Source: Vreelandella salicampi (GTDB lineage Bacteria > Pseudomonadota > Gammaproteobacteria > Pseudomonadales > Halomonadaceae). From it: a stretch of DNA of 64,000 nt. The stretch covers positions 513,174 through 577,173 of the forward strand of contig NZ_JACCDF010000001.1 in the NCBI RefSeq assembly GCF_013415105.1. Reading direction: 5' to 3'. This document shows positions 38,739 to 46,198 of the stretch, piece by piece; positions within the stretch are counted from its first letter, which is position 1; every line of letters begins with the position of its first letter. The position numbers were made by a program, and so were the translations under genes. The notes beneath the pieces are model-generated. The model worked only from the letters and a program-made list of their open reading frames with translations. It had not been told where the DNA came from and ran no database searches.

Positions 38739-40412
38739 ATGAGACTGCTTGATATGCTACAAAAATTACAACTTATCAATGTCAAATACACGCTTGCCTT
38801 CATTGGTGTCGCGGCGGCCTTAATTATCGTCGTCGTTGCCGAAACCTTGCTGCTTAATAACGTACGTCAGAGCATGATGGCGTTCAGAACTGCCTTCAGC
38901 CCGGCTATCACCGCTGTACTCAATGCAGACCGAGATCTTTATCAAGCGCGCGTGGCAGAACTTACTGTGCTTGAACACCCGCCAGGAAGCGAAGCAGCCG
39001 AATCAGATTTTGCCGACTACCAAGAAAACGCTGATCAAGCGCATGCGCGCATGCAGAACTTCATGCAAAAACTGTCTGAGTATCCTGAAGTCATGGTAGG
39101 GCTGGAAAGCTTCGAGGCACGCTTCGACGCTTGGAAAGCCGCGTCTCAGCAGGTTTTCGACTACCATCGCGCTCGTGATATCGAATCAGCACGCGCGCAG
39201 TTGGTGGGGGAATCGCAAACAGCGTTCGGTGAATTGCGCGAGCTCTATGATATTGCCGGACAAAATGCCGGCGTGCGTGGCGAGACGCTAGAAGCGGATA
39301 CACTGGCCAGTATTCGTGTAAAAACGCGTTGGGTTTTCGGCTTTGTGGGCCTGGTCCTGATTATCGCCTTGGCCATTGCCTTTATAGGCCCCAACCTCAT
39401 GTCACGCGCGCTACGTGATGTTAGCAAACGTATTCGTGACATCACTGAAGGGGAAGGTGATTTGACGGCGCGCATCCAGAGCCGTCGCAAGGACGAAATT
39501 GGTGAGCTGGCCTCTGAATTTGATGCCTTCATCGCCCGGATGGATCGCAGTTTTAGCGCCGTAAGCCAAAGTGCCCAAAGTGTACGCTCCGCTTCGCGCG
39601 ACATTGCTAGCGGTAGTGAGGACTTGGCTTCGCGAACCGAGCAACAGGCCGCCGCCCTGCAGCAGACAGCGTCAAGTATGGAAGAGATGTCTTCTATCGT
39701 ACGCCAGAATAGCGAATCGGCCACCTCCGCTGACCAACTTTCGGAACAGGCCGCTAGCAAAGCTGCAGCCGGTAATCAGGAAGTGAGACGCACCGTAGAA
39801 TTGATGAATGAACTCAAGGCTAGCTCACGTCAAGTTACCGAGATCGTAGAAGTCATCGACAGCATTGCTTTCCAAACGAATATCCTCGCCCTCAACGCAT
39901 CGGTGGAAGCCGCGCGTGCCGGGGAGCATGGCCGAGGTTTTGCCGTTGTCGCTCAGGAAGTCCGCAAGCTATCCGTCCGCACGACCGACTCATCACAGCA
40001 AATTCGCACCCTCATCGAAGATATTACCCAGCGAATTTCCGAAGGCTCTGCGCAAGCCATCCGCAGTGGAGAAGGCATTGAAGAAGCCCTAGAAGCCGTC
40101 AGCCAGGTTTCTGGGCTGATGAATGAAATCTCATCAGCGCTCAAAGAACAAGAATCGGGTATCGAACAGGTCAGCACAGCGGTCAATCAAATGGATTCCG
40201 CCACCCAGCAAAACGTTTCCTTGGTCGACACGACTCAGAGCTCTGCCGCTTCGTTGCGCGAGGAAGCCGAAAGGTTGAGTACGCTAGTGCAATCGTTCCG
40301 TCTCAGTGGCGGTGGTAACTTGCCGGCACCGGCAGTATCTTCGGATAGAAAAGCCGATCAGCCTCGTTTGTCCCGTGCTAAAGAACAAGATACGGAGTGG
40401 GAAACGTTCTAA
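38739..40412 (+). CDS. Methyl-accepting chemotaxis protein
   Basis: 557 aa. Membrane helix 1 (about 17-42), periplasmic four-helix-bundle-like sensor domain (43-190), membrane helix 2 (about 193-217), HAMP (218-270), then a long cytoplasmic coiled coil with the conserved tip [20 protein letters not shown] around residue 385. The last five residues EWETF fit the CheR/CheB-docking pentapeptide (xWxxF), marking it as a high-abundance, self-adapting receptor. Ligand unknown. A Met at residue 6 is an alternative start. No other chemotaxis gene is adjacent. Confidence 0.94.
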   Translation: MRLLDMLQKLQLINVKYTLAFIGVAAALIIVVVAETLLLNNVRQSMMAFRTAFSPAITAVLNADRDLYQARVAELTVLEHPPGSEAAESDFADYQENADQAHARMQNFMQKLSEYPEVMVGLESFEARFDAWKAASQQVFDYHRARDIESARAQLVGESQTAFGELRELYDIAGQNAGVRGETLEADTLASIRVKTRWVFGFVGLVLIIALAIAFIGPNLMSRALRDVSKRIRDITEGEGDLTARIQSRRKDEIGELASEFDAFIARMDRSFSAVSQSAQSVRSASRDIASGSEDLASRTEQQAAALQQTASSMEEMSSIVRQNSESATSADQLSEQAASKAAAGNQEVRRTVELMNELKASSRQVTEIVEVIDSIAFQTNILALNASVEAARAGEHGRGFAVVAQEVRKLSVRTTDSSQQIRTLIEDITQRISEGSAQAIRSGEGIEEALEAVSQVSGLMNEISSALKEQESGIEQVSTAVNQMDSATQQNVSLVDTTQSSAASLREEAERLSTLVQSFRLSGGGNLPAPAVSSDRKADQPRLSRAKEQDTEWETF

Positions 40413-40455
40413 AACAGGGAAATGTTCTAAAAAAAGTAAAACAATATCTGATAGA

Positions 40456-40474
40456 GGCCGTGGCCACCACGGCC
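40456..40474. other. Hairpin after the chemoreceptor gene
   Basis: GGCCGTGG-CCA-CCACGGCC, perfect 8-bp stem with a 3-nt loop, four bases before the right repeat copy. No T-run, so not a clear intrinsic terminator. Confidence 0.6.
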
Positions 40475-40477
40475 ACG

Positions 40478-40514
40478 TTAGCCTTGGTTACCGACACGGA
40501 TCGCCCTACGTATT
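40478..40514. repeat. Right copy of the ~38-bp direct repeat
   Basis: Same order of blocks as 38527-38565: TTAGCCTTGG, ACCGACACGG, GCCCTACGTATT. The two copies are about 1.95 kb apart and enclose only the chemoreceptor gene. Confidence 0.85.
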
Positions 40515-40521
40515 GGCCTCT

Positions 40522-41373
40522 TTAAGTATTCGTTTCTCTGGCTTGGCGCGCTCTTTCCGCGTTGATCTCAGCGCCTAGTAGCACCACAAATGCCGATAGC
40601 CAAAACCACAGCATCAACATGACCACAGCACCTAACGAACCATAAAGCTCGCTAAAGTGCGAAAAATAGCGCACGTAAAGCGATAACCCGCCGGAGCCAA
40701 GTAACCACAGAAACGTTGCCACTAGCGTGCCAACATTGACCCACTCCCAATGCGCTGACTTACGGTAAGGGCCAAAGCGATACAACAGCGCAATCACCAA
40801 ACTCATGACCACCAATAACGCCGGCCAACGCAGCCAGTCAATCAGCTGATCGAGGGGCGATGCAATCTGCAACACATCGACCACAAAGGGCACTAGCGCA
40901 ATAAATCCCAGAGTAAGAAGTGTCATCACCACCAGCCCAAACGTCAGCGCCATTACCACAAAACCGCGTAACACACGGCTGCGTTGGTCCTTTTCTCCAT
41001 ATACAATATTGAGCCCCACGATCAGCCCGCGCACACCTTTGGATGCTACGAAAACCGCCACCGCCACCCCCACCAAGGCCGTAATGCCTCCGGCTTGTGC
41101 AGCGTTTTCCGCCACGTTCTTCGTTTGCTGACTCACCAGCTCCGAGGCGCTAGGCGGCAGAATCCGACTGAGCTCGCGCAGCTGCTGGCTCGCGTCAAAA
41201 GGATCAAACAAAAGACCCCAGAGAGAAATCACCGCCGCAATTGCAGGAAACAACGCCAACAGCGCATAAAACGCGACCCCCGCCGAGAGCATCGTAATTT
41301 GGTCACGCTCCATTTTGCGCACGACCCGCTTACCAATAGCGTGCAATACCCCAACATCGCGAGTGACGCGCAT
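40522..41373 (-). CDS. YihY/BrkB family inner membrane protein
   Basis: 283 aa with six membrane segments. Features include MLSAGVAFYALLALFPAIAA near the N-terminus, SKGVRGLIVGLNIVYGE and the conserved C-terminal YVRYFSHFSELYGSLGAVVMLM. The family was once annotated as ribonuclease BN, but that activity belongs to another protein; true function unknown. Last core gene before the tRNA junction. Confidence 0.9.
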   Translation of the reverse strand: MRVTRDVGVLHAIGKRVVRKMERDQITMLSAGVAFYALLALFPAIAAVISLWGLLFDPFDASQQLRELSRILPPSASELVSQQTKNVAENAAQAGGITALVGVAVAVFVASKGVRGLIVGLNIVYGEKDQRSRVLRGFVVMALTFGLVVMTLLTLGFIALVPFVVDVLQIASPLDQLIDWLRWPALLVVMSLVIALLYRFGPYRKSAHWEWVNVGTLVATFLWLLGSGGLSLYVRYFSHFSELYGSLGAVVMLMLWFWLSAFVVLLGAEINAERARQARETNT

Positions 41374-41497
41374 AGCATCTCCTTGGTGAATAATGGCGAG
41401 TCGCTTTGATGGTTATCCAAATACCACCATATATCAACGCCAACGTGGCACCTGGGCATTCCATTGATAAACGGGGAAGCCATATCGCGCGCATAAC

Positions 41498-41533
41498 AAA
41501 AAGGGCCTAGCGATGAACGCTAAGCCCTTTTTT
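41498..41533. terminator. Bidirectional Rho-independent terminator at the tRNA 3' side
   Basis: AAAAAGGGCCTAGCG - ATGAA - CGCTAAGCCCTTTTTT, 14-15-bp stem with one mismatch and T-runs in both directions. Located directly downstream of the tRNA-Leu fragment on the minus strand, presumably the original tRNA terminator. Confidence 0.85.
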
Positions 41534-41544
41534 GATTAATACGT

Positions 41545-41604
41545 TGGTGCCGGTGGGGAGACTCGAACTCCCACGCCTTTTACAGCGGCGGATTTTGAAT
41601 CCGC
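41545..41604 (-). other. 3' fragment of tRNA-Leu(CAA): attachment-site remnant
   Basis: On the minus strand the sequence reads as anticodon stem-loop GCGGA-TTCAAAA-TCCGC (anticodon CAA), a variable arm, T-arm GGGAG-TTCGAGT-CTCCC and CACCGGCACCA with encoded CCA. The D-arm and the 5' acceptor strand (expected GCCGGTG) are absent; upstream sequence is unrelated. This is the half left behind when an integrase crosses over in the tRNA gene, so 41604/41605 is about the island junction. Confidence 0.88.
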
Positions 41605-41706
41605 ACAATCAACATATCAGGGCCGCGCTTGCACAAGGCTTTGCTTTAAAATCAGTATATTACCGCTTTACATCTTTTACACACAGCACGTTGGTTGCAC
41701 CCAGTC

Positions 41707-41728
41707 TGCGACCAAAATGCGACCACAT
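41707..41728. repeat. Two tandem 11-mers, integrase arm-site-like
   Basis: TGCGACCAAAA followed directly by TGCGACCACAT, about 100 bp inside the island junction. Same family as the 11-mers at 41903, 42010-42052 and 44614-44646 (shared core RACCAMA). Confidence 0.65.
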
Positions 41729-41886
41729 GGCCTCGGAGCCCTCGGCAGACAGTCGACAGCAGCTAGGGGGGTGACTATCAATCGAGGGCTTTTTCAACAT
41801 GAGAACTACTTTTCCTGGCATGCTCTCGAAACGGGGACGTTTCAGTAAATCGCAGCCAGACTTTGGCTATTCACAATGCACCGAAT

Positions 41887-42052
41887 ACCAAGGGATTATG
41901 AGTGCAACCAAACAAACTTTTGGATCGCGCCTGCAATGCGGAAACAAAGGTTTTTCAATGAGTTAAGATATTCCATGGTTTACATTACTCACATGGTTTT
42001 CACCTTGTTAGCAGCCAAATAACAACCACGCGGCGACCAGTTGGCAACCAAA
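41887..42052. repeat. First copy of a ~160-bp repeat ending in a run of 11-mers
   Basis: Begins ACCAAGGGATTATGAGT and contains TGCAACCAAAC at 41903-41913; the right end is a near-perfect tandem series AGCAGCCAAAT, AACAACCACG, CGGCGACCAGT, TGGCAACCAAA (42010-42052). A diverged copy lies at 44493-44646. The rest of 41605-42137 holds no convincing gene. Confidence 0.75.
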
Positions 42053-42087
42053 TTGCTGCCAGCTACAGCAGAGTATAGGGTCGATAC

Positions 42088-42116
42088 TTGATAACTCAAA
42101 ATGTACTATGTACACT
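42088..42116 (+). promoter_or_regulatory. Promoter and palindromic operator of the toxin-antitoxin pair
   Basis: TTGATA (42088-42093), 17-bp spacer, TACACT (42111-42116). The inverted repeat TGTAC-TAT-GTACA (42102-42114) overlaps the -10 box, as expected for autorepression by the antitoxin. Confidence 0.65.
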
Positions 42117-42361
42117 AAATTACGCATTGGCTAAAGGATGTTCCCCCACGTGAGTCATGCGATTGAATTTATCGAAACCCCAACATTCACCCGACAGATC
42201 CAGGCCATTGCGACAGACGACGAATTAAAGGAGCTGCAGCGCACCCTGATTGCTCAACCCGACAAAGGTGACCTGATTCAGGGCACCCCCCTCTGTCAGC
42301 CTAGTTGTCCGGTTGGCGATATCGCCTAAATCTACCCCAGAGGGAGCGGCATGGAGTCCTT

Positions 42362-42871
42362 GTGCCACGTTATTCTGCAGAGCGTAAAGCAGCTGTCCTG
42401 AAGAAGTTGTTGCCACCCCTCAACCGCAGTGTGGTATCGGTTGCAACGGAAGAAGGCATCTCTGACGCGACGCTGTATAGTTGGTTAAAACAGTGTCGAG
42501 AAAAAGGAGTGCCTGTGCCGGGTTACACCCAAGGCGACAACGAATGGTCACCTGACGCCAAGCTAGCCGTGGTCATCGAAACCGCGACGATGTCAGAAAC
42601 AGAGCTTGGCGCTTACTGCCGCGAAAAAGGCCTTTATCCCGAGCAAATTCAGCAGTGGAAAGCGGCTTGCCTCGAAGGCGCTGGCCGGCAAGAAGATCAG
42701 GAAAAAGCGGCGCAAAAACAGCGTAAAGAAGACCGTAAGACCATCAAACAGCTCAAAGCAGAAGTGCGTCGCAAAGACAAGGTATTGGCAGAGACGACAT
42801 CGTTACTGGTGCTCTCAAAAAAGCTCGAAGCCTTGTACAGCGAAGACCCCGACAGCGGCGAGGACGACTAA
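42362..42871 (+). CDS. IS3-family transposase OrfA
   Basis: 169 aa from GTG 42362, with GGAG just before; an upstream in-frame TTG at 42305 is unlikely. N-terminal helix-turn-helix (VPRYSAERKAAVLKKLLPP, EEGISDATLYSWLKQ) and a coiled-coil leucine-zipper end. It binds the IS ends. The heptamer A-AAA-AAG at 42817-42823, in the correct phase, is a classic -1 slippery site; shifting there joins OrfA to OrfB, whose frame is open from that point on. Confidence 0.88.
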   Translation: MPRYSAERKAAVLKKLLPPLNRSVVSVATEEGISDATLYSWLKQCREKGVPVPGYTQGDNEWSPDAKLAVVIETATMSETELGAYCREKGLYPEQIQQWKAACLEGAGRQEDQEKAAQKQRKEDRKTIKQLKAEVRRKDKVLAETTSLLVLSKKLEALYSEDPDSGEDD

Positions 42872-42918
42872 CGCCTCTCGACGAACGTGCAAGGCTCATC
42901 GCGCTATTTGACGAAGCG

Positions 42919-43932
42919 GTGGCGGGTGGTGCCTCCCGCTATCAAGCGGCCGTTATTATCGACGTCAGCGAACGCACGCTGAAACGCTGGCGATCTGAGT
43001 GTGGCGCTGTTGTTGAGGATCAGCGTCCACAGGCGGTGCAAGGCAGGCAGCCACATCAGCTGACGTATGAGGAAGAGCAGGCCATTTTGAAGGTTTGTCA
43101 TCGTCCCGAGTATCAGAGCTTGCCGCCGTCTCAAATCGTGCCCTTACTGGCAGACAAAGGCGTCTATCTGGCCTCCGAAGCGTCGTTTTATCGGGTTTTG
43201 AAAAAGCATCACCAGCAGCACCATCGCGGCCGTATGAAACCACGCCGTCCAGTGCCCGCGCCGACCAGTTTTACGGCAACCGGGCCAAACCAGGTCTGGA
43301 GTTGGGACATCAGCTTCTGCGCCTCCGTTGTACGAGGCCAGCACTGGTATCTCTACCTGATCATGGATATCTACAGCCGCAAAATCATTGCCTGGGAAGT
43401 TCACGACACCGAATCGGGCGAGCTGGCTAAGCAGCTACTGGAACGCGCCTTGCTGCGAGAAAGCTGCTGGCATCAGCCGCCGGTACTGCACTCAGACAAC
43501 GGGGCACCAATGACGTCCTATACGCTCAAAGCGAGGTTAACAGAGCTGGGCATGCTGATGTCTTACAGTCGGCCAAGAGTGAGCAATGACAACCCTTACT
43601 CGGAATCGCTGTTCCGCACCGTCAAATACTGCCCGGCGTGGCCCAGCAAGGGCTTTGCATCGCTGAGCGCGGTACGAGAATGGATGTTGGCGTTCGAGCA
43701 GGCTTACAACGAGCAGCACCTTCACAGTGGCATCCAATATGTCACGCCAGCTGACCGACATCGTGGTGTTGATCGAAAACGCCTTGAACGCCGTAAAGCG
43801 GTTTATGAAAGCGCTAAGCGTCGATATCCGAAACGCTGGTCGGGCAGCACCCGAAACTGGGAGGTCACTGGTTCAGTGTCGCTCAACCCAGGGAAAGTGC
43901 ACGAAATCGAGCGTAATAAACAGGCTGCTTAA
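42919..43932 (+). CDS. IS3-family transposase OrfB (DDE integrase core)
   Basis: 337 aa from GTG 42919 if read alone, but the -1 frame is open back to the slippery site at 42817, giving PLDERARLIALFDEAVAGG before it, so it is normally made as an OrfAB fusion. Catalytic residues: Asp in QVWSWDISF, Asp in VLHSDNGAPM and Glu in NPYSESLFR, with the usual D-35-E spacing. The frame is intact, so the element may still be active. Confidence 0.9.
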   Translation: MAGGASRYQAAVIIDVSERTLKRWRSECGAVVEDQRPQAVQGRQPHQLTYEEEQAILKVCHRPEYQSLPPSQIVPLLADKGVYLASEASFYRVLKKHHQQHHRGRMKPRRPVPAPTSFTATGPNQVWSWDISFCASVVRGQHWYLYLIMDIYSRKIIAWEVHDTESGELAKQLLERALLRESCWHQPPVLHSDNGAPMTSYTLKARLTELGMLMSYSRPRVSNDNPYSESLFRTVKYCPAWPSKGFASLSAVREWMLAFEQAYNEQHLHSGIQYVTPADRHRGVDRKRLERRKAVYESAKRRYPKRWSGSTRNWEVTGSVSLNPGKVHEIERNKQAA

Positions 43933-44170
43933 GCGCAGCCATTTGGACAACTGGGTTGAAAATCACCGGCACGGGAGGTCTGCGCAAAATACGCATGTCG
44001 TTGGGCAACCAAGGTAAAAGCGGCGGCGCTCGGGTTATTTACTTTTTGGCAACGGCAGAGAGAATCTATCTGATACTGGCCTACCCCAAGAGCGTGAAAG
44101 ACAGTTTAACGCCCGCTGAAAAGGCCACACTGAAAACACTGACCCACCAACTCAAGGGGGAGGTTACCAA

Positions 44171-44455
44171 ATGAGCATTTTTGACGAACTGCAAACATCG
44201 CTGCAGGAAGCCGTTGAGATCAAACAAGGCAAAGCGCAGGCCAGCCGCATCACACGCCATGAAGTGACCGATGTGAGTGCTATCCGGGCCAATCTTCATG
44301 TTTCTCAGGCGGAGTTTGCTGAAGCTATGGGAACCAGTGTGGACACAATCAAAAGTTGGGAAACCAAGCGCCGTAACCCTACGGGACTGGCGGCTAAGGT
44401 ACTGGCTACGATCCAGGACAACCCAGCTTTTTTCAACGAGCTTGCTTCTCACTAG
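44171..44455 (+). CDS. NadS-type antitoxin (XRE family)
   Basis: 94 aa. N-terminal dimer/toxin-binding part, then an XRE helix-turn-helix (LHVSQAEFAEAMGTSVDTIKSW, about residues 42-65) and the NadS-like ending KRRNPTGLAAKVLATI. ATG overlaps the toxin stop. It should bind the palindrome upstream of the toxin gene. With the toxin split by the IS and about 1.7 kb now between promoter and this gene, its expression has probably changed. Intact frame. Confidence 0.88.
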   Translation: MSIFDELQTSLQEAVEIKQGKAQASRITRHEVTDVSAIRANLHVSQAEFAEAMGTSVDTIKSWETKRRNPTGLAAKVLATIQDNPAFFNELASH

Positions 44456-44492
44456 CTTGCAGCTGGTGAGGCCAGTTAAACTTGAACCTCCG

Positions 44493-44646
44493 ACCAAGAG
44501 ATAATGAGTACAAAAAATAAACTTTGAAATCGTGTCTCCAATGTGGAAACTAAATATTATCAGGGAGTTAACATCTCTCTAGGTGTAGGCTACTTACATG
44601 GTCTTCATTCTGTTGGCAGCCACATGAGAACCAACCGGCAACCAAA
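44493..44646. repeat. Second, diverged copy of the ~160-bp repeat with 11-mers
   Basis: Starts ACCAAGAGATAATGAGTACA, matches 41887-42052 along its length (by eye about 70 percent) and ends in three tandem 11-mers TGGCAGCCACA, TGAGAACCAAC, CGGCAACCAAA (44614-44646). The AT-rich stretch 44647-44947 that follows shows no gene. Confidence 0.75.
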
Positions 44647-44947
44647 TGAAAATATTCGATAAGGCGTAGTGGCTCAACTAAAGTGCGAGTCGCCTGAACT
44701 GGAATAAGCCATTGAGTTACCGTCTCTGAGATTTTTCAATCTGGACCTATGAGTTTGGCTAAAAAGCTAGGCTTCACTATTCTTTATTAACTAAAAATTA
44801 TTAATAATAAATATTAATATATTAGCATCGCTAGAAAGATACATTTAGTTGGCCCGATTTTAAAAAGAACATAAATGACTGAAAATATTTAATATTGAAG
44901 GAAATTATCCCTATGTTACTAATGTAAATAACAAAGAACTTTCACAA

Positions 44948-46132
44948 CTATGCAAGTGCAATATTCATGCTGCCAATATTATCTTCATGCTTAATCTCTA
45001 AATAACGTGCAAGATGATTGAGAACATCAGATTTTGTTAGATACTTAGCACAAGTCCCTCTGGCACTCGAAAATATTTCAGTAGCACTGGCGTGCCAAAA
45101 GTCCTTAATTTCGAATGGGTCGATGTAATCCGGAACAGACAGACGAAAAACGCAGTCGCTTATTACATATCGACCTTTCTCAACAACTTCTGCTTTACCT
45201 ATGGCTCGGGTTCCAACTCTGCTAATCAAGACATCGCCCGTAGAACCAATTATCGTGCGAGATGAATTAACAAGTTTTCCCTCCAAAGAAAATATGAAGC
45301 TTTCTTCATTCTTGTTATGAGAAAATCCAGAGGTATGGTAATAGGGAATATCACTCTCCCTTAACTCTTTACCAGAATGCACTCCTCTCTTTAAACTGAA
45401 AATAGACTCTGCAAGCGAAAAAAAATCGCTCTTGATAAACTTTGATGGCCAGCGGGAGAATTCATCTTGCGAATGATGAGAAACTTCACCATCACTACGT
45501 GTAAGCGAAAAATAATTTTCAAAAACACCCTTGACCATTACAACAATGAATGTTCTTGCCTCAGTTCTTTTAAACGAACCAGCTTCAATCTCAGAAATCT
45601 CTACAATAGAGCCACCAGCACACAAGTATTTTCTAAATTTTGAGAAAGAATCTGAAAACACAATAAGGTCAGGTAAGATTAAAGCAAGAACACCTGAACT
45701 TTTAATTAGCTTGAGATTCTGGATAGTAAATATAACTTCAGTTCTAATTTTTGACCACCCGCACATCCAACTAAGACCAAAATCTTTTAGCAATTTTTTT
45801 TCGTAATCAAGATTCGTTCGCCAAGAAAAAGGAGGATTGCAAATGGCGAGATCATAACTAGCTAGATCATCCTTATAAATACATTCAAAGGAGCGAGATA
45901 CAACATCAACATTATGATGTTCGCCTGGGAAATGCTTTTTCAAATATGCGTTATTTGCTACGTCTAGCTCACAAGTAGATATGCAAATATTAGGCCATTT
46001 TTTTATTATTGGAGATAAAAGAGCACCTTTTCCGGCACTTAACTCAATGCAATTCTCTGGAGCGCTGCAAGGAAGCATAGTGGCTAACCTTTCGCCTATC
46101 TTCTCTTCCGTGTAGTATTGCTCTAGAGACAC
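44948..46132 (-). CDS. DNA adenine methyltransferase fused to an HsdS-like target recognition domain
   Basis: 394 aa. N-terminal SAM-dependent methyltransferase: IELSAGKGALL (about 29-39, SAM loop) and CNPPF (99-102, the catalytic NPPF of N6-adenine enzymes), so amino-group DNA methylation is expected. The C-terminal ~150 residues look like one type I specificity half-domain: SLKRGVHSGKEL, IPYYHTSGF, GDVLISRVGT, YVISDCVFRLSVP. No nuclease domain is present. It is divergent from the ATPase-HEPN pair by 66 bp and AT-rich like them. It could also be a lone Eco57I-like modification enzyme. Confidence 0.78.
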   Translation of the reverse strand: MSLEQYYTEEKIGERLATMLPCSAPENCIELSAGKGALLSPIIKKWPNICISTCELDVANNAYLKKHFPGEHHNVDVVSRSFECIYKDDLASYDLAICNPPFSWRTNLDYEKKLLKDFGLSWMCGWSKIRTEVIFTIQNLKLIKSSGVLALILPDLIVFSDSFSKFRKYLCAGGSIVEISEIEAGSFKRTEARTFIVVMVKGVFENYFSLTRSDGEVSHHSQDEFSRWPSKFIKSDFFSLAESIFSLKRGVHSGKELRESDIPYYHTSGFSHNKNEESFIFSLEGKLVNSSRTIIGSTGDVLISRVGTRAIGKAEVVEKGRYVISDCVFRLSVPDYIDPFEIKDFWHASATEIFSSARGTCAKYLTKSDVLNHLARYLEIKHEDNIGSMNIALA

Positions 46133-46198
46133 TAGCTTAACCTCCTGAAAATATTTTATAAATTAGCACGGAGGTACCTTTCTGTAAAGGAGATAAGG

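Larger units (their letters stand above)
42287..43967 (+). mobile_element. IS3-family insertion sequence
   Basis: About 1681 bp between two GGCAC direct repeats (42282-42286 and 43968-43972). Near the ends are imperfect inverted repeats sharing AGTTGTCC (left 42296-42317; right 43938-43959). Two overlapping transposase frames with a frameshift site. The precise tips are uncertain, since the matching part of the inverted repeats starts eight or nine bases inside the duplications. Confidence 0.85.
42150..44174 (+). pseudogene. RelE/HigB-type toxin gene split by an IS element
   Basis: Left part 42150-42286 encodes AIEFIETPTFTRQIQAI...GDLIQGT; right part 43973-44174 encodes GGLRKIRMSLGNQGKSGGAR and VIYFLATAERIYLILAYPKS, ending GEVTK. 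Removing the IS and one copy of the 5-bp duplication restores a continuous 112-codon frame (339 bp with stop, start GTG 42150). Family: ribosome-dependent mRNA interferases. The right half retains the conserved Arg and Tyr, but without the N-terminal half the toxin is almost surely inactive. The gene end overlaps the antitoxin start (ATGA). Confidence 0.9.

Noticed and set aside
41532..41774. 80-codon plus-strand frame across the tRNA fragment
   Set aside because: Translation of antisense tRNA and att sequence (VGRLELPR is the usual false protein read from tRNA-Leu).
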